From Clostridium sp. MD294 (GTDB lineage: Bacteria > Bacillota > Clostridia > Lachnospirales > Anaerotignaceae), in NCBI RefSeq assembly GCF_000364165.2, contig NZ_CP097810.1, forward strand, positions 372,001 to 436,000: DNA of 64,000 bases, given 5' to 3'. The translations under genes and the position numbers were made by a program. Positions 16,181 through 26,097 of the stretch are shown here, piece after piece (positions within the stretch are counted from its first letter, which is position 1; every line of letters begins with the position of its first letter). Below the pieces are notes generated by a model. It ran no database searches and had not been told where the DNA came from. It worked only from the letters and a program-made list of their open reading frames with translations.

Positions 16181-18199
16181 ATGAAAATGAAAAAAAAATT
16201 TATTAGTTTGCACTTTAAAATGTTAGGGGGAATATTATTACCAAACCTTATTGTATGCGTATTAATGGGTATGTTTATTACAAATTCTGTTGGAAAATCT
16301 ACGCAAGGGCTTATAGTAGAACGATTATCCGCTGATGCTATTGCAGTTTCCAACGAAGCGAACGAATTCTTTTCACAGCATATCGCAAAAGTAGAAACCA
16401 TTGCGGCAGATTGCAATATCGAACAATTATTAATTCAAACATTGCCAAATACAGCTCTCGTTGATGCACCTTTATTTCCTTCTGTCCAACAAACTGTAAC
16501 AAAACAACAACAAGTAGACTCTGATACTGTATTATCTGTTTTTATCGCTGACGTTGACTCATCTCAATTTATGATGTCTGATGGTTATGTCACAGGCCCT
16601 AATTACGATATTGCTTCCAGACCTTGGTATGAAGCGGTTACTTCTAATAAAACATTCATTACATTGCCTTATACAGATATTAACACAGGTGAAATTGTAG
16701 TTACAATTGCTTCTCCTATTACAGAAACAAATACAAGTAATGTTATTGGCGTCGCTGCTATTGATATGAGTTTAGAAAGTATTGTTAAGATTATGGATAA
16801 CTACATAGTAGGAGATACTGGTTTTTTGGTTTGCATGGGACCAGCAGGAACAATATTATACCATCCAAATAGTGCATATATAAATCAAAATTTCTCAGAA
16901 ACAGATTTTTCATCTGATATGAAATCTGCAGTTGCAAATTCAGCTTTTGATGATTATACTTTTAATATTGACAACACAGAATATTATGGTTCCTTAACTG
17001 AAATTGGTGATACTGGTTTTATGGTATTAACTTGTATGCCTGAAGATGAAGCAATGAGCGTTTATAAAAGCATTACAAAACAAATTGATGGAGCATTTTT
17101 TATTAGTTTAATCATAATGGCTATTTGCGTTTTCATACTTTCTAAAATGATTATAAGGCCTTTGATGTCATTAAGAAATGCAGCACAGTCTATTGCAGAA
17201 GGTAATTTAAATATTACAATGGATACTCATTCTTCTGATGAAATTGGTCAAGTTTCTATTGCTTTTTCCAAAACAGTAGAACAATTAAAAAAATATATTG
17301 TTTATATAGATGAAATTGCAAGTGTATTAAGTCAGATTTCATTAGGTAACCTTGTTTTTTCTCTTCAAAATGACTATACAGGAGAATTTTCTAAAATTAA
17401 GGACTCTCTTTTAGATATTAGAACCAATTTAACTACTACATTAAGTCATGTTTCAAACTCTTCTGATAAAGTATTAGAAAACTCTATGCATATGGCAGAT
17501 AATGCACTTGCTTTAGCACAAGGTGCCACAGAACAAGCGAGTGCAGTAGAACAACTTGCTGCCTCTCTTAATGACGTTTCTCATCATGTAGAAGCAAGTG
17601 CACAAAGAGCAGAAAATGCAAATCAGCAAGCTATTGCTGTAGGAGAACATATTAGTGTTAGTGATAAAAAAATGAAGGAAGTATTATATTCTATACAACA
17701 TATTAATGAATTTTCTTCTCAAATTGAAGCAATCATTAAAACAATTGAAGATATTGCTTTCCAAACAAATATACTTGCTTTAAATGCTGCAGTAGAAGCG
17801 GCTAGAGCAGGTACAGCAGGAAAAGGATTTGCTGTTGTTGCAGATGAAGTACGAAATCTTGCAGGAAAAAGTGCAGAAGCGGCTAAAAATACAACACAAT
17901 TAATTATACAAACAATAGATGCTGTTGCAGACAGTACAAAAATTGCTCACACAGCTGCTTCCGCTATGAATGAGGTAGTAGTAGGAGCAAACTCCATTAT
18001 TGCAGAATTAAATGAAATTTCAAAAATGTCATTAGAACAATCTCATGCTATATCACAAATTACAATAGGCATTGAACAAATTTCTTCTGTAGTATCTACA
18101 AACTCTGCTTCAGCAGAAGAAACTTCCGCTGCCGTAAATATACTTTCTTCCCAAGCAAAAGTAATGGAAAAAGAAATCAAACGTTTTCAACTTTCTTAA
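16181..18199 (+). CDS. Methyl-accepting chemotaxis protein with extracellular dCache-type sensor
   Basis: A 672-residue transmembrane receptor. A first membrane segment lies at about residues 14-33, an extracellular double-Cache sensor at 35-300 (with R-P-W-Y, D-I-N-T-G and the second-lobe F-L-V-C-M-G), and a second membrane segment around 305-325. A HAMP linker follows, then a cytoplasmic coiled-coil signalling domain with the conserved tip [22 protein letters not shown]. It should signal to CheA/CheW. The C-terminus lacks a CheR-docking pentapeptide. The ATG at 16181 follows GAAGGGG; a TTG six codons upstream also has an AAAGGA site and is possible. Ligand unknown. dCache receptors often bind amino acids. 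Confidence 0.93.
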   Translation: MKMKKKFISLHFKMLGGILLPNLIVCVLMGMFITNSVGKSTQGLIVERLSADAIAVSNEANEFFSQHIAKVETIAADCNIEQLLIQTLPNTALVDAPLFPSVQQTVTKQQQVDSDTVLSVFIADVDSSQFMMSDGYVTGPNYDIASRPWYEAVTSNKTFITLPYTDINTGEIVVTIASPITETNTSNVIGVAAIDMSLESIVKIMDNYIVGDTGFLVCMGPAGTILYHPNSAYINQNFSETDFSSDMKSAVANSAFDDYTFNIDNTEYYGSLTEIGDTGFMVLTCMPEDEAMSVYKSITKQIDGAFFISLIIMAICVFILSKMIIRPLMSLRNAAQSIAEGNLNITMDTHSSDEIGQVSIAFSKTVEQLKKYIVYIDEIASVLSQISLGNLVFSLQNDYTGEFSKIKDSLLDIRTNLTTTLSHVSNSSDKVLENSMHMADNALALAQGATEQASAVEQLAASLNDVSHHVEASAQRAENANQQAIAVGEHISVSDKKMKEVLYSIQHINEFSSQIEAIIKTIEDIAFQTNILALNAAVEAARAGTAGKGFAVVADEVRNLAGKSAEAAKNTTQLIIQTIDAVADSTKIAHTAASAMNEVVVGANSIIAELNEISKMSLEQSHAISQITIGIEQISSVVSTNSASAEETSAAVNILSSQAKVMEKEIKRFQLS

Positions 18200-18205
18200 A
18201 AATAT

Positions 18206-18243
18206 AAAAAACTGGCACATTTCAAAAAATGTGCCAGTTTTTT
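18206..18243. terminator. Bidirectional terminator between the receptor gene and rnpB
   Basis: A perfect 17-bp stem (AAAAAACTGGCACATTT and its complement) with a CAAA loop and flanking A/T runs. It can end both the receptor mRNA and RNase P RNA, whose 3' end is 12 bp away. Confidence 0.9.
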
Positions 18244-18254
18244 AATTTGTTTAT

Positions 18255-18590
18255 TAGAGCAAGTCTATAAGCCGGGTTCTGTCGTGAATGGTCATCTATC
18301 TTGGTATACTGTCACCAGTATCATCATGCGGCTTTTTTACGGAACAGAACGAGCCATTCTTTATTGTTCCTTTCGCCTTGCTTCAAGTGGGGTTTACATA
18401 GCCTTTGCTGTTACCAGCAAAGCGGTGGGCTTTTACTCCACCTTTCCACCCTTACCTATATAATATAGGCGGTTTATTTCTGTTGCACTTTCCTTAGAGT
18501 CGCCTCCACCAGCCGTTAACTGGCACTCTGCTCTATGAAGCCCGGACTTTCCTCACTTTTTTAAAAAAATGCGACCATTCAACTTACTCT
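18255..18590 (-). ncRNA. rnpB: RNase P RNA component
   Basis: The catalytic RNA that removes 5' leaders from pre-tRNA. Conserved blocks on the minus strand are GAGGAAAGTCCGGGC near the 5' end, the GTGCAACAGAAA region, GAAGCAAGGCGAAAGG and the 3' ACAGAACCCGGCTTATAGA. The ends are set by helix P1: AGAGTAAGT at the 5' end pairs with ACTTGCTCT at the 3' end with one G-U. This gives a 336-nt RNA of the ancestral A-like type common in Clostridia (the P4 and CCGGGC elements are present), although the A/B class was not modelled in full. A strong promoter ends 5 bp before the predicted 5' end and a terminator follows. Confidence 0.96.
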
Positions 18591-18595
18591 TATTT

Positions 18596-18625
18596 ATTAT
18601 ATGTTATATATTTTACTTTTGTCAA
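18596..18625 (-). promoter_or_regulatory. Promoter of rnpB
   Basis: Minus strand TTGACA (18620-18625), an 18-bp spacer and TATAAT (18596-18601). The expected start, about 7 bp further, coincides with the 5' strand of helix P1. Confidence 0.85.
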
Positions 18626-18657
18626 TTATTATATTTTATTTATGTTAATACATTTTG

Positions 18658-18686
18658 TTGTTGCAAGTAATTATATGTGCTAAAAT
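18658..18686 (+). promoter_or_regulatory. Promoter for the small WQMQCCG protein
   Basis: TTGTTG, a 17-bp spacer and TAAAAT with an upstream TGC (extended -10). It lies 31 bp before the start codon at 18717. Confidence 0.55.
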
Positions 18687-18716
18687 AATGCTATCATTTT
18701 ATGGGAGGAATAATAA

Positions 18717-19118
18717 ATGGCATATTGTACTATATTTTATGAAAGTTGGCAAATGCAGTGTTGTGGTACAGAATTTAAAATTGGCGATGTCATTGAATGG
18801 ACAGTATGTACTTCAGAAAATTTTACTCCTGCTAATATCAATATAGACTATTTTTACGAAGCACATAGTAATAAATGGAAAACATTATTTGTTTTGTCTG
18901 GTACAATATCAGAGATACAATTATTTTATCAAAAATATGTACATTCTCCTAACAATAAAAGATTTCTTATTCCTTCTCATCAATTTATTATAGAAAGCGT
19001 TCAAAATATAGATAGTTGTGAACAAAACAAAAATGATATGGAGCTTAGTGGGTATATTGTAAAAATAAATAATTACTCTGTTCGTAATGCAAAAAGGCAA
19101 GATATTACTTATACATAA
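18717..19118 (+). CDS. Small conserved protein resembling DUF6578
   Basis: A 133-residue soluble protein. The N-terminal pattern Y-E-S-W-Q-M-Q-C-C-G-T-x-F-x-I-G-D-x-I-E-W is distinctive and, from memory, matches the DUF6578 family, whose function is unknown. The Cys-Cys pair with the later Cys could bind a metal, but this is speculation. The start follows GGGAGG at 8 bp. It is monocistronic, with its own promoter upstream and a bidirectional terminator downstream. Confidence 0.72.
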   Translation: MAYCTIFYESWQMQCCGTEFKIGDVIEWTVCTSENFTPANINIDYFYEAHSNKWKTLFVLSGTISEIQLFYQKYVHSPNNKRFLIPSHQFIIESVQNIDSCEQNKNDMELSGYIVKINNYSVRNAKRQDITYT

Positions 19119-19121
19119 TAT

Positions 19122-19151
19122 AAAAAGAGCAGTAAAAATACTGCTCTTTAT
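19122..19151. terminator. Bidirectional terminator
   Basis: An 11-bp stem AAAGAGCAGTA/TACTGCTCTTT with a short A-only loop, between the convergent DUF6578-like gene and the nucleoside kinase gene. Confidence 0.85.
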
Positions 19152-19158
19152 TATTTTA

Positions 19159-20814
19159 TCATACTTTAAAGCAACTACCTCCCAAAAATTCTTTTATAAT
19201 AGAATTATTTGGTATAGCGTCGCCATTTGCACCTAAAAAATAATCTAAAAATTTAATTAATCTTTTGGCATCCACAAATTCACTTTGTGACTGTTCTATT
19301 TTAAACAAAAGTGGCTCAGCATATTGTTTTAACACACTTAATTCATATATTGTAGCTGAATTAAATATAGCATCTGCATTTTCTTGAAAAGGAAATATAT
19401 TTTTTTCTTCTCCTCTTGTAACATAATCCCAACCAGCAATAGTAGTAGTAGCATCTCTACCTCTAAATTGATTATCCCTTACAATACGACGTATCAAACG
19501 GCTATCTGATGTAGATATTCTATTATGGTCATCAATATTTAATTGTGTCATAGCACTAATAAATATTTTAAATTTATTTTCTGTGGCAATAGAAGCTGTC
19601 AATAAATCATTCAGCCCATGTATACCTTCTATTACAAATATACCACCTTTTTCTAATGTCATATAATTTCCATTATACTCTCTTTTTCCTGTCACAAAAT
19701 TATAGTGAGGCATTTCTACTGTTTCCCCTGCTATCATTCTTGTAATATGGTCATTAAACAACTTTAAATCTAGCGTATTAATATCTTCAAAATCTTTATT
19801 TCCAAATTCATCTATAGGAACATCTTCTCTATTGATAAAATAATCGTCCAATGAAATAGCGTAAGGAATAATACCCAACACACGAAGTTGTACACAAAGT
19901 CTATTCGCAAATGTTGTTTTTCCAGAAGAAGAAGGCCCTGCTATCAATACTACTTTTACCTTATCTCTTTTTTGATAAATTTTATCCGCAATTTCTGCTA
20001 CTTTTTTTTCATGAAGTGCTTCATTAATACGTACCAAATCACCAAATTTTCCATTTGTAATTGCTTCATTCAAGTCAGCAACATTGTTTACTTTCATGAG
20101 AGAACACCATTTCATTTGCTCCATAAAAACACTAGAAACTTTTTCAGGGTCTGTAAACTTTAATATTTCATTAGGATTTTTTCTGTCAGGAAAACGTATC
20201 AAAAAGCCATTTTCATATAGCATGAGTTGAAAACTTTTTAAATATCCTGTAGAAGGTACCATATAGCCGTAAAAATAGTCATAAACACCATCCATTTCAT
20301 AAAGGTTAATATTAGAAGCACGTCTAAAACGGAACAATCTTGCTTTATTTTCCATACCAAATTCCCTAACCTTTTCTATAGCATCATCTCTATAAAAAGC
20401 ATATTTATTAATAGGAATATCTTTTTCTACCAAACTTTTCATTTTTTCTGTTAATGTATCCAAAAACTTTTGATTGACTTGCACATCTTTTTCTCTTATT
20501 TCGCAATATAAACTTTTGTGTAAAGAGTGTTCTATCACTACAGAAGCTTTTTTCCCTAGCATTTCTTTTACTGCTTTTATCATCAAAAAAGAAACGCTTC
20601 TATGATACACTCTCATACCTTCCATACAAGTAATATCATAAAATATTACTTCTCCACCTTGTTGAATTTTATTAGAAAGCTCTATCAATTTGTTATTTTG
20701 TTTTGCTAATAATATGGGAAATTTAAAATCACTTTGAAATTGTTTTGCTATTGTTTCAAAAGAAGTTCCTTCTTGCACTTCTAAATTTTTTCCTAATACT
20801 TGTATAGACAACAT
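19159..20814 (-). CDS. TGS domain plus uridine-kinase-like nucleoside kinase
   Basis: A 551-residue multidomain protein. The N-terminus (about 1-60) is a TGS-like ubiquitin-fold domain, residues about 65-180 resemble the second additional domain of threonyl-tRNA synthetase, and the C-terminal half (about 270-480) is a phosphoribulokinase/uridine kinase P-loop domain with Walker A V-L-I-A-G-P-S-S-S-G-K-T-T. This architecture is widespread in Clostridia and usually called nucleoside kinase or uridine kinase; the physiological substrate is unclear. The ATG at 20814 has AAAGGAGGG 7 bp upstream. It begins 13 bp after the Nif3-like gene and ends the dnaG-sigA-linked gene group. Confidence 0.85.
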   Translation of the reverse strand: MLSIQVLGKNLEVQEGTSFETIAKQFQSDFKFPILLAKQNNKLIELSNKIQQGGEVIFYDITCMEGMRVYHRSVSFLMIKAVKEMLGKKASVVIEHSLHKSLYCEIREKDVQVNQKFLDTLTEKMKSLVEKDIPINKYAFYRDDAIEKVREFGMENKARLFRFRRASNINLYEMDGVYDYFYGYMVPSTGYLKSFQLMLYENGFLIRFPDRKNPNEILKFTDPEKVSSVFMEQMKWCSLMKVNNVADLNEAITNGKFGDLVRINEALHEKKVAEIADKIYQKRDKVKVVLIAGPSSSGKTTFANRLCVQLRVLGIIPYAISLDDYFINREDVPIDEFGNKDFEDINTLDLKLFNDHITRMIAGETVEMPHYNFVTGKREYNGNYMTLEKGGIFVIEGIHGLNDLLTASIATENKFKIFISAMTQLNIDDHNRISTSDSRLIRRIVRDNQFRGRDATTTIAGWDYVTRGEEKNIFPFQENADAIFNSATIYELSVLKQYAEPLLFKIEQSQSEFVDAKRLIKFLDYFLGANGDAIPNNSIIKEFLGGSCFKV

Positions 20815-20827
20815 AATAAACCCTCCT

Positions 20828-21952
20828 TTATGATATATGCTCAAACACCTGTCCATTGACAGAAGATTGTATTACTTCTATATCCCAATGATATTGCTTT
20901 GATTTTTGTTCTAAAAACTGTTTTAATATAGGTACTACAATAACTTCACTAGCATAATGTGTTACATCTGCTACACAAAGTCCCATTTCTATCGCTCTTT
21001 GTGCTTCGTGAAATTTAATATCACCTGTCAAATAAGCATCTGCTCCCATTATTTTGGCTTGTTCCATAAATTCTACGCCACTTCCTGTACAGAGAGCAAC
21101 TGTTTTAATATTTTTATTTTTTTCTCCCACAATACGTATACTGTCTAATGACAACTGCTTTTTCAAAAAAACACTATACTGTTCAAATGTCATACTTTCT
21201 TTTAGTGTTCCAATTCTACCTATACCATATTGTTTTCCTTTTTGTTCCACATCATAAATATCATATGCTGGTTCTTCATAAGGGTGTACTTTTTTTATAG
21301 TTTTTAAAACAGTATGCAATAATGAACTTGGCACAATAGTTTCCAATCTAACCTCTTGTACTTTTTCTAATAGTCCTGGTTTTCCTAAATATGGTTTTGT
21401 ACCTTCCAATGGCAAAAACGTGCCTATTCCTTCTGATGAAAATGTACAATGTGAATAGTTTCCAATAAAACCAGCTCCTGCATCACATATTGCTTCTCGA
21501 AGTGTTTGTTGATGTTCCTTTGGTACATACACCACTATTTTTTTTAATTGTTCTGCATTTGTATTTTTTAATATTTTTATGTTTTCTAGTCCTGCTAAAT
21601 TTGCCAAAACATCATTTGTTCCGCCAAAAGCAATATCTAAATTGGTATGAGCACAATAAGCGGAAATGTCATTTTTAATTAAATTATATATTTTTTTTCC
21701 TAAAGAGGTATCTGATTGTATATTCTTTATTTTTTGAAACAATATCATAGGGTGATGTGTTACAATTAAATCTGCACCAATATGAATAGCTTCTTCTATT
21801 ACAGGAGTCATGACATCTAATGCTACCAAAACTTTTTTAACTTCTTTGTTTTTATCTCCTACTGTCAATCCTACATTGTCCCATTGTTCTGCTAAATATT
21901 GTGGTGCAAATGTTTCTATTTGTTCTATAATTTCTTTGCACAATACAGCCAT
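20828..21952 (-). CDS. Nif3-like dinuclear metal centre protein
   Basis: A 374-residue protein of the Nif3/YqfO (DUF34) family, which forms a hexameric toroid with two metal ions per subunit. The N-terminal half includes A-E-Q-W-D-N-V-G-L and T-H-H-P-M-I, and the C-terminal half has G-S-G and G-D-I-K-F-H-E. An inserted CutA/PII-like segment lies in the middle (about 125-230), as in Bacillus YqfO. Biochemical function is disputed; GTP cyclohydrolase-type and tRNA-linked roles have been proposed for relatives. The ATG follows AGGAGG, and the first 28 bp overlap the end of trmK, indicating translational coupling. The yqfN-yqfO pair downstream of sigA is conserved in Firmicutes. Confidence 0.9.
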   Translation of the reverse strand: MAVLCKEIIEQIETFAPQYLAEQWDNVGLTVGDKNKEVKKVLVALDVMTPVIEEAIHIGADLIVTHHPMILFQKIKNIQSDTSLGKKIYNLIKNDISAYCAHTNLDIAFGGTNDVLANLAGLENIKILKNTNAEQLKKIVVYVPKEHQQTLREAICDAGAGFIGNYSHCTFSSEGIGTFLPLEGTKPYLGKPGLLEKVQEVRLETIVPSSLLHTVLKTIKKVHPYEEPAYDIYDVEQKGKQYGIGRIGTLKESMTFEQYSVFLKKQLSLDSIRIVGEKNKNIKTVALCTGSGVEFMEQAKIMGADAYLTGDIKFHEAQRAIEMGLCVADVTHYASEVIVVPILKQFLEQKSKQYHWDIEVIQSSVNGQVFEHIS

Positions 21953-22632
21953 TGTTCCGCCTCCTCTACTAATTTTTGATATTGTAAAATCTCTTGTAAT
22001 CTTTTTTGTGACTGTTGTGTTTTTTTATCACACAATTGTAATTGTATATTTTGTAAACGATTTTTTTCATTTAAAATAAATTGTTTTAAAACAGTATCTT
22101 TACTATCCAGTAATATTTTACCAAATAAATATTCTATTTCTTTACTATATTTTTGTTCTCCTTTTATTGCTCTTAATATTGTATAAAAAATATCATCTTC
22201 TAGTATCATTTTTTCATCTACAATACTATAGCCAATGTAATGTAAATACTTTCTTACAGCAGGTACATCTAAATGAGGACAAAGTACAAATTCTTTTACA
22301 GTATCCACTATCTCTTTTGACTGCTTCAGTAATTCTATTATAAGCATTCCTCCCATACCTGAAATAATAACTGTATCTACTTCATTTGGCTGTAAAGTCT
22401 GTAATCCATTTCCTAAACGAGTTACAATCACATTTTCTGCATGATGTGCTTTTATATTTTGTTGTGCTTTTTGTAAAGGTTTTTGATTAATATCGCAAGC
22501 AATTATTTTTTCTGCTTTTCCTTTTTTATGTAAATAAATAGGAATATATGCGTGGTCTGTTCCAATATCTGCTACTGTTTTTTGTGTTACAAAATCTCCT
22601 ACACAACGCAGTCTTCGTGACAATTCCAACAT
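21925..22632 (-). CDS. trmK: tRNA (adenine(22)-N1)-methyltransferase
   Basis: A 235-residue SAM-dependent methyltransferase of the TrmK/YqfN (COG2384) family that makes m1A22 in tRNA. The Rossmann core shows V-A-D-I-G-T-D-H-A-Y-I-P (about 21-32), A-C-D-I-N and the catalytic-region motif I-I-S-G-M-G-G. The C-terminal third is a helical coiled-coil rich in Lys and Gln, as in the family. It starts at an ATG that overlaps the TAA stop of the preceding small gene (TAATG), and ends inside the Nif3-like gene. Position right after sigA matches Bacillus. Confidence 0.93.
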   Translation of the reverse strand: MLELSRRLRCVGDFVTQKTVADIGTDHAYIPIYLHKKGKAEKIIACDINQKPLQKAQQNIKAHHAENVIVTRLGNGLQTLQPNEVDTVIISGMGGMLIIELLKQSKEIVDTVKEFVLCPHLDVPAVRKYLHYIGYSIVDEKMILEDDIFYTILRAIKGEQKYSKEIEYLFGKILLDSKDTVLKQFILNEKNRLQNIQLQLCDKKTQQSQKRLQEILQYQKLVEEAEQWLYCAKKL

Positions 22633-22889
22633 TATTCACCTCTCTTATGTTGCTTTTTTAATATTTTATGAGCAAATGCAAACAACAACAAACAAAGTAA
22701 TACTGTTGCAACACCACACAGTATATTTGCTATATTTTGATATTTTAATATTGTTAACAATATATTAGATGACACTTGTGTTGTTTGTTCTTCTATTTGA
22801 ACTGCTTGTTGTCTTATATTAAAAGAAACAACTATCATAATAAAAGAAACAACTATAATCATAATAGCAAAAATTTTTTGATGTTTCAT
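22632..22889 (-). CDS. Small membrane protein, 85 residues
   Basis: No family recognised. Two membrane segments (about residues 4-24 and 50-73) flank a short Gln/Glu/Thr-rich loop, with a Lys/His-rich C-terminal tail, giving a hairpin topology. The ATG at 22889 is preferred over a TTG 39 bp upstream, because that TTG lies inside the sigA terminator hairpin. The ribosome binding site is weak (AAGAG). Its stop overlaps the trmK start, so it is translationally linked to trmK. Confidence 0.6.
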   Translation of the reverse strand: MKHQKIFAIMIIVVSFIMIVVSFNIRQQAVQIEEQTTQVSSNILLTILKYQNIANILCGVATVLLCLLLFAFAHKILKKQHKRGE

Positions 22890-22913
22890 GCTGGCATCTC
22901 TTCTTCCATTATT

Positions 22914-22950
22914 GAAAAAAGGTTTCAAGGGTGTATGCCCTCAAAACCTT
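22914..22950 (-). terminator. Terminator-like hairpin after sigA
   Basis: Minus strand AAGGTTTTGAGGG pairs with CCCTTGAAACCTT (two G-U pairs) and is followed by TTTTTT. It starts 10 bp after the sigA stop and could attenuate transcription into trmK. Confidence 0.65.
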
Positions 22951-22959
22951 ATATGCACT

Positions 22960-24033
22960 TTATTCCAAATAATCCTTTAACTTCTTGCTTCTACTTGGAT
23001 GTCTTAATTTACGTAATGCCTTTGCTTCAATTTGTCTAATTCTTTCTCTTGTAACATTAAATTCTTTGCCAACTTCTTCTAATGTTCTAGCACGTCCATC
23101 ATCTAAACCAAAACGCAAACGTAACACCTTTTCTTCTCTATCTGTTAAAGTATCTAGTACTTCAATAAGCTGTTCTTTAAGTAATGTAAATGCAGCAGCT
23201 TCTGCTGGAGCAGGAATATCATCATCAGGTATAAAATCTCCTAAATGACTGTCTTCTTCTTCTCCAATAGGTGTTTCCAGTGACACAGGTTCTTGTGCTA
23301 TTTTCATAATTTCACGCACTTTTTCTTCTGGCATTTGCATTTCTACTGCCAATTCTTCCGCAGTTGGTTCTCTACCATATTCTTGTAATAATTGTCTTGA
23401 AATACGAATTAATTTATTTATAGTTTCTACCATATGCACAGGTATTCTAATTGTTCTGGCTTGGTCAGCTATAGCTCTTGTAATTGCTTGACGTATCCAC
23501 CATGTAGCATAGGTACTAAATTTATAACCTTTATGATAGTCAAACTTTTCTACTGCTTTAATTAATCCTAAATTTCCTTCTTGAATTAAATCTAAAAAAA
23601 GCATACCACGCCCTACATACCTTTTTGCAATGCTTACAACAAGACGTAAATTGGCTTCTGCTAGTTTCTTTTTGGCATATTCATCGCCATCTTCCATTTT
23701 CCTTGCTAATTCAATTTCTTCCTCTGCACTCAAAAGTGGTACTTTTCCGATTTCTTTTAAATACATTCTAACAGGGTCATCAATGTTGATACCTTCAGGA
23801 AGTGTCAAATCCAAATCCTTTTCGATTTCATCTTCTGCCTCAATGGTATTCAACACATCAATGCCCTTCGCTTCAAAAAATTCATATATTTTGTCAATAC
23901 GGTCTGAATCTAGGTCTATATCACCAAGGTAATCCATAATTTCCTTGTATTCCAGTACCCCTTTCTTCTTCTTGCCGATTTGAATTAGTTCTCGCAATCG
24001 AGTAATTAATGTGTTTTCATCGACAGATTTCAA
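22960..24033 (-). CDS. rpoD: RNA polymerase primary sigma factor
   Basis: The 357-residue housekeeping sigma factor (SigA) that directs RNA polymerase to TTGACA/TATAAT promoters, many of which are visible here. Region 1.1 is short; region 1.2 begins [11 protein letters not shown]; region 2 contains [23 protein letters not shown] and [10 protein letters not shown]; region 4.2 has [19 protein letters not shown]. The start is TTG after AAGGAAGGA. It is 30 bp behind dnaG, the classic macromolecular synthesis operon without rpsU. Confidence 0.97.
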   Translation of the reverse strand: MKSVDENTLITRLRELIQIGKKKKGVLEYKEIMDYLGDIDLDSDRIDKIYEFFEAKGIDVLNTIEAEDEIEKDLDLTLPEGINIDDPVRMYLKEIGKVPLLSAEEEIELARKMEDGDEYAKKKLAEANLRLVVSIAKRYVGRGMLFLDLIQEGNLGLIKAVEKFDYHKGYKFSTYATWWIRQAITRAIADQARTIRIPVHMVETINKLIRISRQLLQEYGREPTAEELAVEMQMPEEKVREIMKIAQEPVSLETPIGEEEDSHLGDFIPDDDIPAPAEAAAFTLLKEQLIEVLDTLTDREEKVLRLRFGLDDGRARTLEEVGKEFNVTRERIRQIEAKALRKLRHPSRSKKLKDYLE

Positions 24034-24063
24034 TATGATCCTTCCTTTCTGTTCTCTAGTATT

Positions 24064-25854
24064 TTAACCATCTGCTATTGTAATATACAAACTGTCTAGT
24101 TTTCCTTTTTCTGCTATTAGCTTTTTAATTTGCTCAACAGATTGTGCTTGAGAAGCTAATTTATCCAAACTGGCTTTTTTTACAGCTTTGACTTCTTCTG
24201 TCAGTGCTTTTTCTATTTCTTTTGTAGACTGATATTCCAAAGCAACGGCAAAAATTTCTGTCACCATTTTTTGCTCTTCTGGTAACTCAAAATAATTGAC
24301 CAATTCCGCCGGAAATACTACAGCACTTTTTTGATGAAGCAAATCTATTTTTTCATAAACCCTTTTATAAACTTCTTCTGCAAAATCTTCTGCTAACAGT
24401 ATTGTCTTTACTTTGTTGTAAATTTGTATATTAGAAGCACATAAAAATAAAATATCTTTTTGTGCAGCAAATATGCCTGATGATTTTGTTATCAAATCTT
24501 TATTATTTTGATAATATTGTGTTTTTCTTTTTTGCTGTGCATTTTGTGCAAACACTTCATTTTCTTTTTTTACTATTTTAATAATCTCATTTTCTATAGC
24601 TCGCTGTGAAATTCCTGTCATATTGGCAATTTCATTTGTATAAACATTTCTTTCAATATCGTTATCTAATTTTGCTAAAATATTCGCTGTTTGTGTTGTA
24701 AATTCCACTTTTTGCTGTATTTGTGTGAAATCATACTGTTTTTTTAAACATTGTATTTGAAATGTAATATAATGCTGAGCATTTGCCAATAAATGAGAAA
24801 AAGCTTGTGCACCATTTTGTTTTATAAATTCATCAGGGTCTTTTCCGTTAGGGACTTGTAACACTTTCACATGAAAGCCATTTTGTGTCAATATAGGAAT
24901 TGCTCTTTGTGCTGCTACAGTGCCTGCATCATCGCTGTCATAAAGAAGTATGACACTATCTGCATACTTTTTTAATACTTTTGCGTGTTCTTGATTAAAT
25001 GCAGTTCCTAAAGATGCTGCTACATTTCTAAAACCTGCTTGATAGAGAGAAATCATATCCATATAACCTTCTACTAATATTATTTCTCTTTTTCTTGTAT
25101 TTTTTGCAAAATTAAGGCCATATAAATTTCTGCTTTTATTAAAAAGAAGTGTTTCAGGAGAATTTAAGTATTTTGGTTCTCCTTTGGACAATATTCTGCC
25201 TCCAAATCCAATTACTCTACCTTGTATATCTAATATCGGAAACATTAAGCGATTTCGAAAACGGTCAAAATATCCTTTTTGTTCCTTTCTTTCTATTATT
25301 AATCCGCTTTTTTGTAATTCTTGTTGAGAAAAACCTTGTTTTTGTAAATGTTGATATAATTCTTGTTGTCCTTTTGGTGCATAACCTATACCAAATTTTT
25401 TCTGTATGTTGTTATTCATTTGACGTTGTTGTAAATATGCTCTTGCTTGTTCTCCAACAGGCTCATGCAATTTTTCATAAAAAAATCGTCCTGCCTTTTT
25501 ATGTAAATCAAAAAGTCTTTGTCTTTGCATCTCTTGTTCTTTTGCTTGTTGTGTATATTGTGGCTGAGGCAATGTAATGTGTACTCTATCTGCAAGCCTT
25601 TTTACTGCTTCTGGAAAAGTATCATTTTCCATCTGCATAATAAAAGTATATACATTTCCTGCTGCACCACAGCCAAAACAATAATAAAATTGTCTTTCAC
25701 TGCTGACAGAAAAAGAAGGTGTTTTTTCATTGTGGAATGGACAAAGACCAAAATAAGATGTTCCTTTTTGTTTTAATGGCAAATATTCTGATATGACATC
25801 TACAATATCGTTTTGAACCCGTACTTCCTCTAATATTTCTTGGGGATACAGCAC
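24064..25854 (-). CDS. dnaG: DNA primase
   Basis: A 597-residue primase that synthesises RNA primers at the replication fork. The N-terminal CHC2 zinc finger is intact (C-P-F-H...C-F-G-C at about 40-64). The TOPRIM catalytic core follows, with E-G-Y-M-D and Y-D-S-D-D-A-G, and the C-terminus is a divergent helicase-interacting domain. The start is taken as the GTG at 25854, with GAGGTGG 5 bp upstream, giving the usual short N-terminus before Y-P-Q-E; an in-frame GTG three codons earlier overlaps that ribosome binding site. It is co-transcribed with sigA. Confidence 0.96.
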   Translation of the reverse strand: MLYPQEILEEVRVQNDIVDVISEYLPLKQKGTSYFGLCPFHNEKTPSFSVSSERQFYYCFGCGAAGNVYTFIMQMENDTFPEAVKRLADRVHITLPQPQYTQQAKEQEMQRQRLFDLHKKAGRFFYEKLHEPVGEQARAYLQQRQMNNNIQKKFGIGYAPKGQQELYQHLQKQGFSQQELQKSGLIIERKEQKGYFDRFRNRLMFPILDIQGRVIGFGGRILSKGEPKYLNSPETLLFNKSRNLYGLNFAKNTRKREIILVEGYMDMISLYQAGFRNVAASLGTAFNQEHAKVLKKYADSVILLYDSDDAGTVAAQRAIPILTQNGFHVKVLQVPNGKDPDEFIKQNGAQAFSHLLANAQHYITFQIQCLKKQYDFTQIQQKVEFTTQTANILAKLDNDIERNVYTNEIANMTGISQRAIENEIIKIVKKENEVFAQNAQQKRKTQYYQNNKDLITKSSGIFAAQKDILFLCASNIQIYNKVKTILLAEDFAEEVYKRVYEKIDLLHQKSAVVFPAELVNYFELPEEQKMVTEIFAVALEYQSTKEIEKALTEEVKAVKKASLDKLASQAQSVEQIKKLIAEKGKLDSLYITIADG

Positions 25855-25955
25855 AAGCACCACCTCATTTTAATTGTTGTGCTTATTATTTTATTATATT
25901 AAAATAAGCAACATTGTGGTTAATATTCAAATAGCAGAATATAACCATATAGTTT

Positions 25956-25982
25956 ATTTCGACATTTTTTATAAAAATCCTT
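25956..25982 (-). promoter_or_regulatory. Possible sigma-H promoter with Spo0A box upstream of dnaG-sigA
   Basis: Minus strand AAGGATTT (25975-25982), a 14-bp spacer and GAAAT (25956-25960) resemble the sigma-H pattern AGGAWWT/GAAT. The 7-mer TGTCGAA (25958-25964), the core 0A box, overlaps the -10. In Bacillus subtilis the dnaG-sigA operon has a sigma-H promoter; the parallel is an inference. Confidence 0.35.
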
Positions 25983-26097
25983 CTTATTTTTAAATATTTG
26001 TACAGTTCTACAAAAAACATATGATATTTTAAACGATGCTATATAATTTTTTTATGGAATATTAGTAAAATATACTCCTTATTTAGTTAAAAAACAT

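Noticed and set aside
25149..25577. A 142-codon plus-strand frame within dnaG
   Set aside because: Antisense to an intact primase gene; the product is a hydrophobic artefact of AT-rich complementary codons.
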